DNA of 64,000 bases. It comes from DASWYT01 sp965246875. Its GTDB lineage: Bacteria; Pseudomonadota; Alphaproteobacteria; Micavibrionales; SZUA-601. The notes beneath the pieces are model-generated. The model was given only the letters and a program-made list of their open reading frames with translations. It had not been told where the DNA came from and made no database searches. The translations under genes were made by a program, and so were the position numbers. Positions 27,239-35,704 of the stretch are shown in pieces (position 1 is the stretch's first letter; each line of letters opens with the position of its first letter). The stretch lies in the NCBI GenBank assembly GCA_965246875.1, contig CBDFFU010000003.1, forward strand, positions 1,178,001 through 1,242,000. Reading direction: 5' to 3'.

Positions 27239-27382
27239 TCGCACATTTCCCGATAGCAAAAACTTTCTTTATTCACGATACAGGTTTTCAAAACCTTTTG
27301 TCAGGTCAATTCAAGCTGAAGGATTTTTAGATTATGAATTTTTGTGATGTAAAATCGAATAAAATGGGATTGGGTATATAAT
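27239..27382 (+). other. Gap between the solute-binding gene and nuoC
   Basis: 144 AT-rich bases, the only sizeable break inside the nuo cluster. A promoter for nuoC could lie here, but no good -35/-10 pair was found. nuoC is preceded by a weak GGGATTGGG purine stretch. Confidence 0.4.
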
Positions 27383-28060
27383 ATGACCATAGCAACAGAT
27401 AAGACAAAACTCGCCGATTTGCAGACCTATCTGGAAGCGTCTTTGGTCGAGCATGATGTCACGTATGATCTGGTGCTTGGCGAACTGACCGCCATCGTGC
27501 CGCCGCACAATTTGAAAAAAGTGATTAAGTTTCTGCGGGATGATAAAAAATGCCAGTTCAAATTATTGATGAGCATTACAGCCGCCGATTATCCCGATCG
27601 TGGGGAACGGTTTGATGTGGTGTATATTTTGCTCAGCATGTCGCTCAACCAGCGCATTCGCATCAAGGTGCGCCTCAGCGACAATCAAACCATCGACAGT
27701 GTTACCACATATTTTCTGGCGGCCGGCTGGTTCGAGCGTGAAGTCTGGGACATGTATGGCATCTCGTTTAAGGGCAACCCCGACCTGCGCCGCATCCTCA
27801 CCGATTACGGTTTCGACGGACATCCGCTGCGCAAAGATTTCCCAATGACAGGTTTCGTCGAAATGCGTTACGACGAAACGCAACGCCGCTGCATTTACGA
27901 ACCCGTCACGCTGCAACAGGATTTCCGTACCTTCGATTTTCTTAGCCCGTGGGAGGGCATGACCAAAGTCATGCTGCCGGGTGATGAGAAGGCCGGAACG
28001 GCGCATGATACAAAGCAGAAATACATGCCGGATCAACCAACTAATGGAGGACGGTCATGA
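27383..28060 (+). CDS. nuoC: NADH-quinone oxidoreductase subunit C
   Basis: The 30-kDa-type peripheral subunit of complex I. The family motif is ERFDVVYILLS, then WFEREVWDMYGISFKGNPDLRR, then DYGFDGHPLRKDFP. 225 residues; not fused to nuoD. Its stop overlaps the start of the third solute-binding-like gene by 4 bases (ATGA), indicating coupled translation. Confidence 0.95.
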   Translation: MTIATDKTKLADLQTYLEASLVEHDVTYDLVLGELTAIVPPHNLKKVIKFLRDDKKCQFKLLMSITAADYPDRGERFDVVYILLSMSLNQRIRIKVRLSDNQTIDSVTTYFLAAGWFEREVWDMYGISFKGNPDLRRILTDYGFDGHPLRKDFPMTGFVEMRYDETQRRCIYEPVTLQQDFRTFDFLSPWEGMTKVMLPGDEKAGTAHDTKQKYMPDQPTNGGRS

Positions 28061-28941
28061 CTAAAAATGTGGCTTATATAGTATTAATTTTATTGGCTTT
28101 AGTTTTGGGTTCCGTGAGCGCAACATGGATTGCGCATAAAAGTACTATTGTAACTAGTGTCCAAGAAACGGCTTATGCAAGGGTGATGCGGACCCACACA
28201 TTGCGATGCGGCTATGCTTTGTGGCCGCCCTTGGTCATGACTAAAGATGCGAATACAGGAAAGTTTGGCGGTATTATCTACGATATCGTCGAAACGGCCG
28301 CTAAAAATCTGGGTTTAAAGGTTGATTGGGTTGAAGAAACAGGTTGGGGAACATGGCCTGCAGGTTTGGAAAACAACCGTTTTGACATGTTTTGTGCCGG
28401 TGTCTGGCAAAACGCACAACGCGGTCAAAATGCACTTTTCACAAATCCGCTCTTTTACAGTCCTGTTTACGCTTATGCTCGTGTTGATGATAATCGCTTT
28501 GATCAAAATTTAAGTGCTGCAAATGATCCAGCAATCAAAATCGCCGGGATGGATGGTGAAATCTCTGAGGTGATTGCCCACTCATATTTTGCAAAAGCGC
28601 AATATATAGGAATTCCGCAGTTGTCTGAATTTTCAATGAACTTTATAAATGTTGCTGAAAAAAAGGCCGACATCACATTTCAAGAACCAAGTTTGTTGGA
28701 AGATTATATGTCAAAAAACCCAGGTAAATTGCGTCGTATCAACGATAAACCGTTTGAAGTATTCGCGACAGCATTTACATTAAATATTCACCAGTTTGAA
28801 CTTCAACACATGATGAACAATGCTTTGATTGAACTTCAGAATAATGGAATGATTGATAAGATTTTAGATGATCATAATGCTAACCCCGCTTATTTTTTAA
28901 GAGTTGCGAAGCCTTATCGTTTGCCAGAGGCAACACCATGA
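28057..28941 (+). CDS. Membrane-anchored solute-binding-like protein (paralog 3), within nuo operon
   Basis: 294 residues with an N-terminal hydrophobic helix (residues 5-25), then the same solute-binding domain as its two paralogs: RCGY (C51), MFCAG (C113), a DDNRFDQN segment and the ending KPYR. The gene overlaps nuoC upstream and nuoD downstream by 4 bases each, so it is translated as part of the complex I message. Its DNA looks more AT-rich than the flanking nuo genes. Ligand unknown. Confidence 0.78.
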   Translation: MTKNVAYIVLILLALVLGSVSATWIAHKSTIVTSVQETAYARVMRTHTLRCGYALWPPLVMTKDANTGKFGGIIYDIVETAAKNLGLKVDWVEETGWGTWPAGLENNRFDMFCAGVWQNAQRGQNALFTNPLFYSPVYAYARVDDNRFDQNLSAANDPAIKIAGMDGEISEVIAHSYFAKAQYIGIPQLSEFSMNFINVAEKKADITFQEPSLLEDYMSKNPGKLRRINDKPFEVFATAFTLNIHQFELQHMMNNALIELQNNGMIDKILDDHNANPAYFLRVAKPYRLPEATP

Positions 28942-30149
28942 CCATGTCCACAGCCCAAAACTACTCCGACGATATTGAGACCCAGATCAAGCCCTACACG
29001 CTGAATTTTGGGCCGCAGCATCCAGCGGCCCACGGTGTGCTGCGCCTGGTGCTGGAAATGGATGGTGAGATTGTTGATCGGGCAGATCCGCATATCGGCC
29101 TGTTGCATCGTGGTACCGAGAAACTGATCGAGGCCAAAACTTATATTCAAGCCTTGCCGTATTTCGACCGGCTGGATTACGTCGCACCGATGAATCAGGA
29201 GCATGGCTTTGCCCTGGCGACGGAAAAACTGTTGAACATCACAGTTCCGGAACGTGCGCAATATATCCGCGTCATTTTCCTGGAACTGTCGCGCATCCTC
29301 AATCATCTGCTTAATATCACAACATTCGCGCTGGATATCGGTGCCATTACGCCATCGCTTTGGGCATTCGAAGAGCGTGAAAAACTGATGGAATTTTACG
29401 AACGGGTTTGTGGCGCGCGTTTGCATGCGAATTATATCCGCCCCGGCGGTGTCATGTCTGATGTGCCGGATGGTTTGCTGGATGATATCTGGGATTACAG
29501 CGAAACCTTTCCCGATTTCCTCAGCGACCTGTCGGGCTTGCTCACCAACAACCGCATCTTTAAACAGCGTACCGTTGATATCGGCATCGTAACACCCGAT
29601 GATGCGATCGCATGGGGCTTTAGTGGCCCGATGTTGCGCGCATCAGGAATCGCGTGGGATTTGCGGAAATCCCAGCCCTATGAATTGTATGATGAATTGG
29701 ATTTCGATGTGCCGATTGGCAAGACGGGCGATTGTTATGCCCGTTATCTGGTGCGCATGGCCGAGATGACGGAGTCCAACAAAATGATGCGCCAGTGTCT
29801 GGAACGCATTAAACCGGGCATCGTCAAATCAAACGATTACAAGCTGGTGCCACCGCCACGCGCCGAGATGAAGCACAGCATGGAAGCGTTGATCCATCAC
29901 TTCAAACTGTACACTGAAGGGTTCCACGTTCCTGCTGGTGAAACCTACACTGCTGTCGAAGCGCCCAAAGGCGAGTTTGGCGTCTATCTGATTGCAGATG
30001 GCACGAACAAACCCTACCGCTGCCACATCCGTGCGCCAGGCTTTGCCCACCTCCAGGCCCTTGACGCCATGTCACGCGGCCACATGTTAGCAGATGCGGT
30101 TGCTATTATCGGTTCGCTGGACGTTGTGTTTGGCGAGATCGACCGATAG
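28938..30149 (+). CDS. nuoD: NADH-quinone oxidoreductase subunit D
   Basis: The 49-kDa subunit forming the quinone pocket with NuoB. It has NFGPQHPAAHGVLRL, then DPHIGLLHRGTEKL (the DPHxGxxHRG signature), and ends with the typical VFGEIDR. 403 residues. The start overlaps the preceding solute-binding-like gene by 4 bases. nuoE and later subunits do not follow, so the rest of complex I must be encoded elsewhere. Confidence 0.96.
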   Translation: MTMSTAQNYSDDIETQIKPYTLNFGPQHPAAHGVLRLVLEMDGEIVDRADPHIGLLHRGTEKLIEAKTYIQALPYFDRLDYVAPMNQEHGFALATEKLLNITVPERAQYIRVIFLELSRILNHLLNITTFALDIGAITPSLWAFEEREKLMEFYERVCGARLHANYIRPGGVMSDVPDGLLDDIWDYSETFPDFLSDLSGLLTNNRIFKQRTVDIGIVTPDDAIAWGFSGPMLRASGIAWDLRKSQPYELYDELDFDVPIGKTGDCYARYLVRMAEMTESNKMMRQCLERIKPGIVKSNDYKLVPPPRAEMKHSMEALIHHFKLYTEGFHVPAGETYTAVEAPKGEFGVYLIADGTNKPYRCHIRAPGFAHLQALDAMSRGHMLADAVAIIGSLDVVFGEIDR

Positions 30150-30177
30150 TTTTTGCGAACTAAAAGGGATAGTGATC

Positions 30178-30603
30178 ATGCCAAATGTTACTCCGAACTC
30201 CGCTGTCTGCAATCGAAAAGACATCTTCCACAAATACGGTGAGACTGTCGAACAGGTTTTAAACATGCGAGCATCATTTGCAGAAATGGGTCTGGAGGAT
30301 TTAGCAGACAACGAACTCAATCGTTTAACACAACAACGCAAACCACAGACGGATAAAGAGAAACTTCTTCTCGAAATGGTCGCCCAGCACTCCACAACCG
30401 AGAGTAAGAGGTCTGGCTGGAATCCTGCTGTGAACATGATGAACCAATCCATGGTTTTAAGCTACGATACAGACAACCATTTCTTGTCACATCATATCGC
30501 GCCAAAATCAAAACTTACAACCTTAATTGATTTTTTTGATCCGCATATTGGTCCAAAGCAAGCTTTAAGCCGCGCCTATAAAGCTTGGTTTACAAAAACT
30601 TAG
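30178..30603 (+). CDS. Hypothetical soluble protein after nuoD
   Basis: 141 residues, family not recognised, no membrane segment or signal peptide. The central part is charged and helical (ASFAEMGLEDLADNELNRL). ATG 30178 follows AAGGGAT. It lies 28 bases after nuoD on the same strand and may be the last gene of that transcript. It converges on fabH. Confidence 0.55.
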   Translation: MPNVTPNSAVCNRKDIFHKYGETVEQVLNMRASFAEMGLEDLADNELNRLTQQRKPQTDKEKLLLEMVAQHSTTESKRSGWNPAVNMMNQSMVLSYDTDNHFLSHHIAPKSKLTTLIDFFDPHIGPKQALSRAYKAWFTKT

Positions 30604-30720
30604 TAAACTGAGCTGTCTGTCGGGACACCTAAATTTTAAAAGTTTTTGAATTTTTTTTCGGCTTTTCTGGGCTTGAATCGGCCAGCGTAATTTAATTTTT
30701 ATGCGCAGCTTTTATAATAA

Positions 30721-31701
30721 TTACCAGCGCACCAACACGGCACCCCAGGTCAAACCGCCACCCATGGCTTCGAGCAAGAGCAGGTCGCCTACTTTAAATT
30801 TATTTTCTGCTGCGGCGTGGGCCAGGGCGAGGGGAACCGATGCGGCGGATGTATTACCATGTTCACCAACTGTTAAAATCACACGTTCGGGTGGCAGGCC
30901 GAGTTTTTCACCCGTTGCTTCAATGATGCGTTTATTCGCTTGATGCGGCACTAGCCAGTCAATGGCCGATTTATCCAGATTATTTGCCTGTAACGCTGTT
31001 TCAACCACTTCGGCCAAACGATGCACCGCGTGTTTAAACACTTCGCGGCCTTCCATCGTCAAGATGCCGACTTGCTGATTAGAACTGACGCCGCCGGTTG
31101 TTTCCAACAAGGCGCTTGTCGTGCCATCGGCGTGCAGATGGGTTGAGAGGATACCTTGATCCGCAATTGTGCCTTGACCAGCAACAGCATCCAGTATGAC
31201 GGCACCTGCACCATCACCGAATAGAATACAGGTGCCGCGGTCGTTCCAATTGATAAGACGGCTCATGGTTTCAGCGCCGATGACCAGCATCCGTTTGGCT
31301 TGACCGGTAATGATAAAGTTATTGGCAACAGTCAGCGCATAGATAAAACCCGTACACACGGCTTGCACATCAAAGGCAAAACTGCCCGGTTTCATGCCAA
31401 GGGCCGCTTGTACTAGCACTGCGGTCGCTGGAAATGTTTTGTCCGGCGTAGTAGTTGCCAGCACGATACCATCAATGGTAGCGGCATCGGTAATGCCGGC
31501 ATTGGCCATGGCTTTTTTCGCGGCAGCCACCGCCAGCATCGATGTTGTTTCACCGTCCGCTGCAATATGACGCTGCTTGATGCCGGTGCGTTGCACGATC
31601 CATTCGTCGCTGGTATCGATGCGTGTTGCCAGTTCGGCATTGGTCAGGATTTTTTCTGGCAGATGACCGCCACAACCCGCAATACGCGCGCGAATGGTCA
31701 T
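30721..31701 (-). CDS. fabH: 3-oxoacyl-[ACP] synthase III
   Basis: Starts fatty-acid synthesis by condensing acetyl-CoA with malonyl-ACP. The Cys-His-Asn triad is visible in AVCTGF, VPHQANKRI and GEHGNTSAAS. 326 residues. The start shares a base with the plsX stop. ihfA, the usual next gene in many alphaproteobacteria, is not present. Confidence 0.95.
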   Translation of the reverse strand: MTIRARIAGCGGHLPEKILTNAELATRIDTSDEWIVQRTGIKQRHIAADGETTSMLAVAAAKKAMANAGITDAATIDGIVLATTTPDKTFPATAVLVQAALGMKPGSFAFDVQAVCTGFIYALTVANNFIITGQAKRMLVIGAETMSRLINWNDRGTCILFGDGAGAVILDAVAGQGTIADQGILSTHLHADGTTSALLETTGGVSSNQQVGILTMEGREVFKHAVHRLAEVVETALQANNLDKSAIDWLVPHQANKRIIEATGEKLGLPPERVILTVGEHGNTSAASVPLALAHAAAENKFKVGDLLLLEAMGGGLTWGAVLVRW

Positions 31702-32789
31702 TAGGCCGCCACCGTGGTGGTCGCCGCCGCTGATAAATCAGACGGCATGTTTTGCATCGTTGTTTCATGATGGAGCGCACCAATATTGCGCGCCACGGTT
31801 TGATTGAATTGATGCGTCACCAGATTGGCTGCCACATCAATGGCCGATGCAAACCCTTTGGCATCGGTGCTGCCGTGGCTTTTCACGCAAATGCCGTTCA
31901 GGCCTAAGAACATAGCACCGTTATACACGCGCGGGTCCATACGGCTGCGCAAATGACGCAGGGAGGTATAGGCAAACAGAATACTGATTTTATTAAGCCA
32001 TGAGGCATTGGCCGCTTCGCGCAGCATATGGCCAACAAATTTAGCCGTGCCTTCCATGGTTTTCAACATGACGTTGCCGGTAAAGCCGTCCATAACGGCG
32101 ACATCAGCTTTGCCTTTTGGAATGTCGTCGCCTTCGATAAAACCGATATAGCGGCCGGGTAATTTTGTCTCACGCAAGAGAGCTGCAGCACCTCTGACCA
32201 GTTCATTGCCTTTTTGCTCTTCTTCACCGACGTTTAACAAACCGATCGTCGGATTGTCGATGCCCAAAACGGCTTGCGCATAAATTGACCCCAGCAAGGC
32301 AAACTGCAATAAATTATCTGGCGTGCAATCAATATTTGCACCCAGATCCAGTGCAATCGACCGGCCGCGGATAGTTGGCAGCGGGGTGGCGATCGCCGGG
32401 CGGTCAATGCCCGGCAGCATTTTTAAATGTTTACGTGCTAACACCATCAACGCACCCGTATTTCCGCCCGACACGATACAATCGGCATCACCATCTTTGA
32501 CGGCTTCAATCGCACGATTCATGCTGCTGTCACCAGCCTTGCGCAGGATGGTAGTCGGCTTGTCTTCGTTACGAACGATAGTGGTGGTTGGAATAACGGT
32601 CGCGCGCGCGTTCCAGCTCATCTTAGCCAATAATGGCTCAATCTGGGCGGTATCACCATAAAAACGGAATTGCGTATCCGCTGGCAAACGGGCTAACACC
32701 TGATCAACGCCATCAATGACACAAGCAGGGGCGTGATCGCCACCCATGGCATCAAGGGCGATTGTCAGGGGGCGGCGATTGTCAGACAC
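31701..32789 (-). CDS. plsX: Phosphate acyltransferase
   Basis: Makes acyl-phosphate from acyl-ACP for phospholipid synthesis. The N-terminal signature LTIALDAMGGDHAP is followed by CIVSGGNTGAL and DGFTGNVMLK. 362 residues, slightly long because of an Ala/Thr-rich tail. Middle gene of rpmF-plsX-fabH. Confidence 0.95.
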   Translation of the reverse strand: MSDNRRPLTIALDAMGGDHAPACVIDGVDQVLARLPADTQFRFYGDTAQIEPLLAKMSWNARATVIPTTTIVRNEDKPTTILRKAGDSSMNRAIEAVKDGDADCIVSGGNTGALMVLARKHLKMLPGIDRPAIATPLPTIRGRSIALDLGANIDCTPDNLLQFALLGSIYAQAVLGIDNPTIGLLNVGEEEQKGNELVRGAAALLRETKLPGRYIGFIEGDDIPKGKADVAVMDGFTGNVMLKTMEGTAKFVGHMLREAANASWLNKISILFAYTSLRHLRSRMDPRVYNGAMFLGLNGICVKSHGSTDAKGFASAIDVAANLVTHQFNQTVARNIGALHHETTMQNMPSDLSAAATTTVAA

Positions 32790-32821
32790 AAGGATCAGAA
32801 AAAATCAGGAACGGGCGCAGC

Positions 32822-33010
32822 TTACGCGGCTTGCGTATCAATGTTCAAAATCTGGCGACCGCCATACATGCCGGTTTTCAGGCAAACGTGGTGAGGGCGG
32901 GTCATTTCGCCGGTTGATTTCTCTTCGCGGTAGGCCGGAGCCTTGATCGCGTCGTGCGAACGGCGCATGTTGCGCTTGGATTTCGATGTTTTGCGTTTTG
33001 GAACAGCCAT
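32822..33010 (-). CDS. rpmF: 50S ribosomal protein L32
   Basis: 62 residues beginning MAVPKRKTSKSKRNMRRSHD, the standard L32 start, with the HHVCLKTGMYGGR middle part. No CxxC zinc pair, as in other alphaproteobacterial L32 proteins. First gene of the rpmF-plsX-fabH unit. Confidence 0.96.
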   Translation of the reverse strand: MAVPKRKTSKSKRNMRRSHDAIKAPAYREEKSTGEMTRPHHVCLKTGMYGGRQILNIDTQAA

Positions 33011-33169
33011 GGTTCAAATCTCTCAAGAATCTATCGTTAGTCGCACTCTTATAAAGAGTTTGGGGGCAGGATGCAAGGGAAACATTAATGTCTCGCCAAT
33101 TTTTAGATAAGGTTAATATTGACATATGGCTGCGGCATGATAGTTTGCAGCTATTTCCAGGAGATTATC

Positions 33170-33586
33170 ATGAATTACGCGCAAAATGTCGCTGTTTCAG
33201 CATCAACAGTTATAGGCATGGGAACGGTATTTACTTCAAATCTTCTATCGGTGCCACAAGCTGTGCTAACATATGCGCCAGCCGCTTTGCTTTACGGCAT
33301 TACAGCTCCGTTATGGGAGAGGCTTGGACAAGAAGTTAAAGTTAATGGCTCTATAAGTCGTCTGGTAGCAGGCTCATTAGCATGTGTTGCTACCATGCCT
33401 TATACAACAGCAATCATGGAGCATTACGCCAAAGAAAATTATGCCCAAATCAAGCAGACTGACGGAAAAACAGCATTCCAGGAAACGAGACAAGAAGTCG
33501 TCAACCGGACCTCGGACGCAATTGTATTGCCTTTAGCACAAAGCCTTCAGATTACGAAACCATTGTCACTAAAGTCCGCTTTTTAA
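33170..33586 (+). CDS. Hypothetical small membrane-associated protein
   Basis: 138 residues, family not recognised. Hydrophobic segments lie about residues 8-40 and 66-82 (LVAGSLACVATMP), with a charged stretch between and after. AGGAG seven bases before ATG 33170 sets the start; the longer frame from 33119 is less likely. It is isolated between rpmF (divergent) and the bamB block. Confidence 0.5.
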   Translation: MNYAQNVAVSASTVIGMGTVFTSNLLSVPQAVLTYAPAALLYGITAPLWERLGQEVKVNGSISRLVAGSLACVATMPYTTAIMEHYAKENYAQIKQTDGKTAFQETRQEVVNRTSDAIVLPLAQSLQITKPLSLKSAF

Positions 33587-33678
33587 GAGTAGTAACTCGA
33601 TTATATTTGCGTTATAAAATAATCCACTCAAGTCTCAAAAATGAGGCTTAAAATATTTAATTATGTAAAAGGTTTAAT

Positions 33679-34347
33679 ATGGTCGATATTTTCGATGAAG
33701 TAGATGCGTCCCTGCAACGCGACAAAGCGTTGCTCTGGTGGCAGGCGCATGGCAAGGCAGTCATTGCCTTGATGCTGGCCGTATTGATCGGCGTTGGTGT
33801 CAATCACTGGTGGCAAAATCATCAGCAGCAAATTCTGGAGGCGCAAACGGCGCAATTGCTGGATGTCTTGTTGCCGGTTCAGGGTGAAGCAGTCAAGCCG
33901 GAACAGGCCGAAGCAACCCTCAAAAATCTGCAAACGAATGGTACCAAACAATTGGACGTCTTGAGCGCCTTGCAACTGGCCAGCCGTTATGAGACCGATG
34001 GTAAAAATGCCGAGGCACTGGCCGTGCTCAAACCGTTGATGACGCGTCGTTACACGGAAAAAATTCTGCAGGATTTGGCGACTGTGCAATATGTGCGTGT
34101 AGCGCTGGCTAGCGACAGGAACGCCAAAAATGCCGATGACTTATTGTCCTTAATTACACCGTTAGCAGGAGATCGCCGCGCGTTTCGTTACTCCGCCAAA
34201 GAACTGCAGGCCTTGATTTTACAGCAACAAGGCAAAGCCAAAGAGGCGCAGGATATTTTTAAGGCATTGAGCGATGACCAAGCTGCACCAACCACGTTGC
34301 GCGAACGGGCTCAGGCTTACATCATTACGGCTGAAAGCCAGACGTGA
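33679..34347 (+). CDS. YfgM-like TPR protein (membrane-anchored)
   Basis: 222 residues: a short cytoplasmic start, one membrane helix about residues 28-43 (VIALMLAVLIGVGVNHW), then a periplasmic helical-repeat domain of the TPR_21 type. E. coli YfgM is an ancillary SecYEG factor next to BamB and Der; the same order occurs here. It overlaps the possible GTG start of bamB. Confidence 0.85.
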   Translation: MVDIFDEVDASLQRDKALLWWQAHGKAVIALMLAVLIGVGVNHWWQNHQQQILEAQTAQLLDVLLPVQGEAVKPEQAEATLKNLQTNGTKQLDVLSALQLASRYETDGKNAEALAVLKPLMTRRYTEKILQDLATVQYVRVALASDRNAKNADDLLSLITPLAGDRRAFRYSAKELQALILQQQGKAKEAQDIFKALSDDQAAPTTLRERAQAYIITAESQT

Positions 34348-34361
34348 GCAAGAGAGCCGCC

Positions 34362-35681
34362 ATGCGTTCACACTTTTATACATTGACTGTTTTGGCTGTT
34401 GTGCTGGGCCTCATCACGGGGTGCGCCATCGAAAAAGACAAACAGAAACCATTGCCGGGCAAACGTGTTTCGGTGCTGGAATGGCAGCAGCAAATCAGCC
34501 CGGACAAAGGCGTTATCGCCGAACCGCTGGCTTTGCCACCGGCGCGTGACAATGCATTCTGGGCGCAATCGGGTGGGATGCCCGATCATGCCATGCGGCA
34601 TGTCGCTCTTAACACAGGTAGCTTGAAACGCGTCTGGCAGACAAGCATTGGCAAGGGATCGGATGATACGCATCGCTTGGTCACACCACCGATTATCGTC
34701 GACAAATCTGTGTTTGCCATGGACACACGCGGCCGTATTACGGCCATTAATCTGGATAGTGGCAAGCAAATCTGGCAGGTCAACATCACGCCAAAAGGTG
34801 AAAATCCAACGGCCCTGACGGGTGGTCTGGCATTTGATAAAGACCGTTTGTACGTAACCGATGGTTTCGGCTATTTGCTGGCCCTCAATCCGGCCAACGG
34901 CCAAAAAATCTGGCAAGTGCAACTGGATGTGCCAGCCCGTGCCAGCCCGACCATTGCCGATGGCAAAATTTACGTCGTCACCTTGGCCAACCAGCTGATC
35001 GCTATGAATGCAACCGATGGGTCTGTAATCTGGCGTCATCAGGGTGATCAGACAACAGCCGGATTACTCGGCGCGCCAAGCCCGGCGGTCGTAGGAACAA
35101 CGGTGATTGTGACTTATTCCTCCGGCGACATTGTCGCGCTGCGTGCCGAAAACGGCGAAGAATCATGGGGCGATAATGTGACGGGTTTGAATCTGCAACG
35201 CGGCGTCACAAAACTGTCTGACATTCGCGGCCTGCCAGTTATTGATAATGACAAGGTCATCGTTGCCAATGCGTCGAACCGCGTCATGGTGTTGGATATG
35301 CGCAGCAGTGACCGTGTCTGGCAGCGCGAATTGGGATCATTCAACACACCATGGGTCGCGGGCGGGTTTATCTTTATGGTGACGACGCAGAACGATATTG
35401 TGGCCCTGAAACAGGCAGACGGGAAAATGCGCTGGGCCACCGGATTAGATCGCTTTACCGACAGCGACCACAAAACACCGGTGTTGTGGGCTGGCCCCAT
35501 TCTGGCCGGTGGCCGTTTGATCGTGGTGGGGTCGAACCAGATGATGATCGAGATTGACCCGTCAAAAGGCACGATCATTCGCCAAACTGAAACCGGTGAT
35601 AATGTGCAAATCCCGCCAATTGTGGCGCACAGCACATTGCTGACCTTAAGTGACGATGGCGACCTGACCGCTTATCGCTAA
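34362..35681 (+). CDS. bamB: Outer-membrane assembly lipoprotein BamB
   Basis: A PQQ-type beta-propeller lipoprotein of the BAM complex, which inserts outer-membrane proteins. The lipobox is GLITGC at residues 17-22, and repeated GxxxW blades (SGKQIWQV, NGQKIWQV, DGSVIWRH) run through the protein. ATG 34362 gives a clean signal peptide; an in-frame GTG at 34344 overlaps the upstream stop and is also possible. der follows 23 bases later. Confidence 0.9.
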   Translation: MRSHFYTLTVLAVVLGLITGCAIEKDKQKPLPGKRVSVLEWQQQISPDKGVIAEPLALPPARDNAFWAQSGGMPDHAMRHVALNTGSLKRVWQTSIGKGSDDTHRLVTPPIIVDKSVFAMDTRGRITAINLDSGKQIWQVNITPKGENPTALTGGLAFDKDRLYVTDGFGYLLALNPANGQKIWQVQLDVPARASPTIADGKIYVVTLANQLIAMNATDGSVIWRHQGDQTTAGLLGAPSPAVVGTTVIVTYSSGDIVALRAENGEESWGDNVTGLNLQRGVTKLSDIRGLPVIDNDKVIVANASNRVMVLDMRSSDRVWQRELGSFNTPWVAGGFIFMVTTQNDIVALKQADGKMRWATGLDRFTDSDHKTPVLWAGPILAGGRLIVVGSNQMMIEIDPSKGTIIRQTETGDNVQIPPIVAHSTLLTLSDDGDLTAYR

Positions 35682-35704
35682 ATGAATTGAAAAGAGACTA
35701 AATC

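Noticed and set aside
27282..27300. Palindrome-like AGGTTTT/AAAACCT followed by T-run between the solute-binding gene and nuoC
   Set aside because: The loop would be only one base, or a 5-base stem with 5-base loop; too weak to call a terminator inside an operon.
33070..33118. Possible gene start upstream of 33170
   Set aside because: The AGGAG-preceded ATG at 33170 explains the frame; upstream residues look random.
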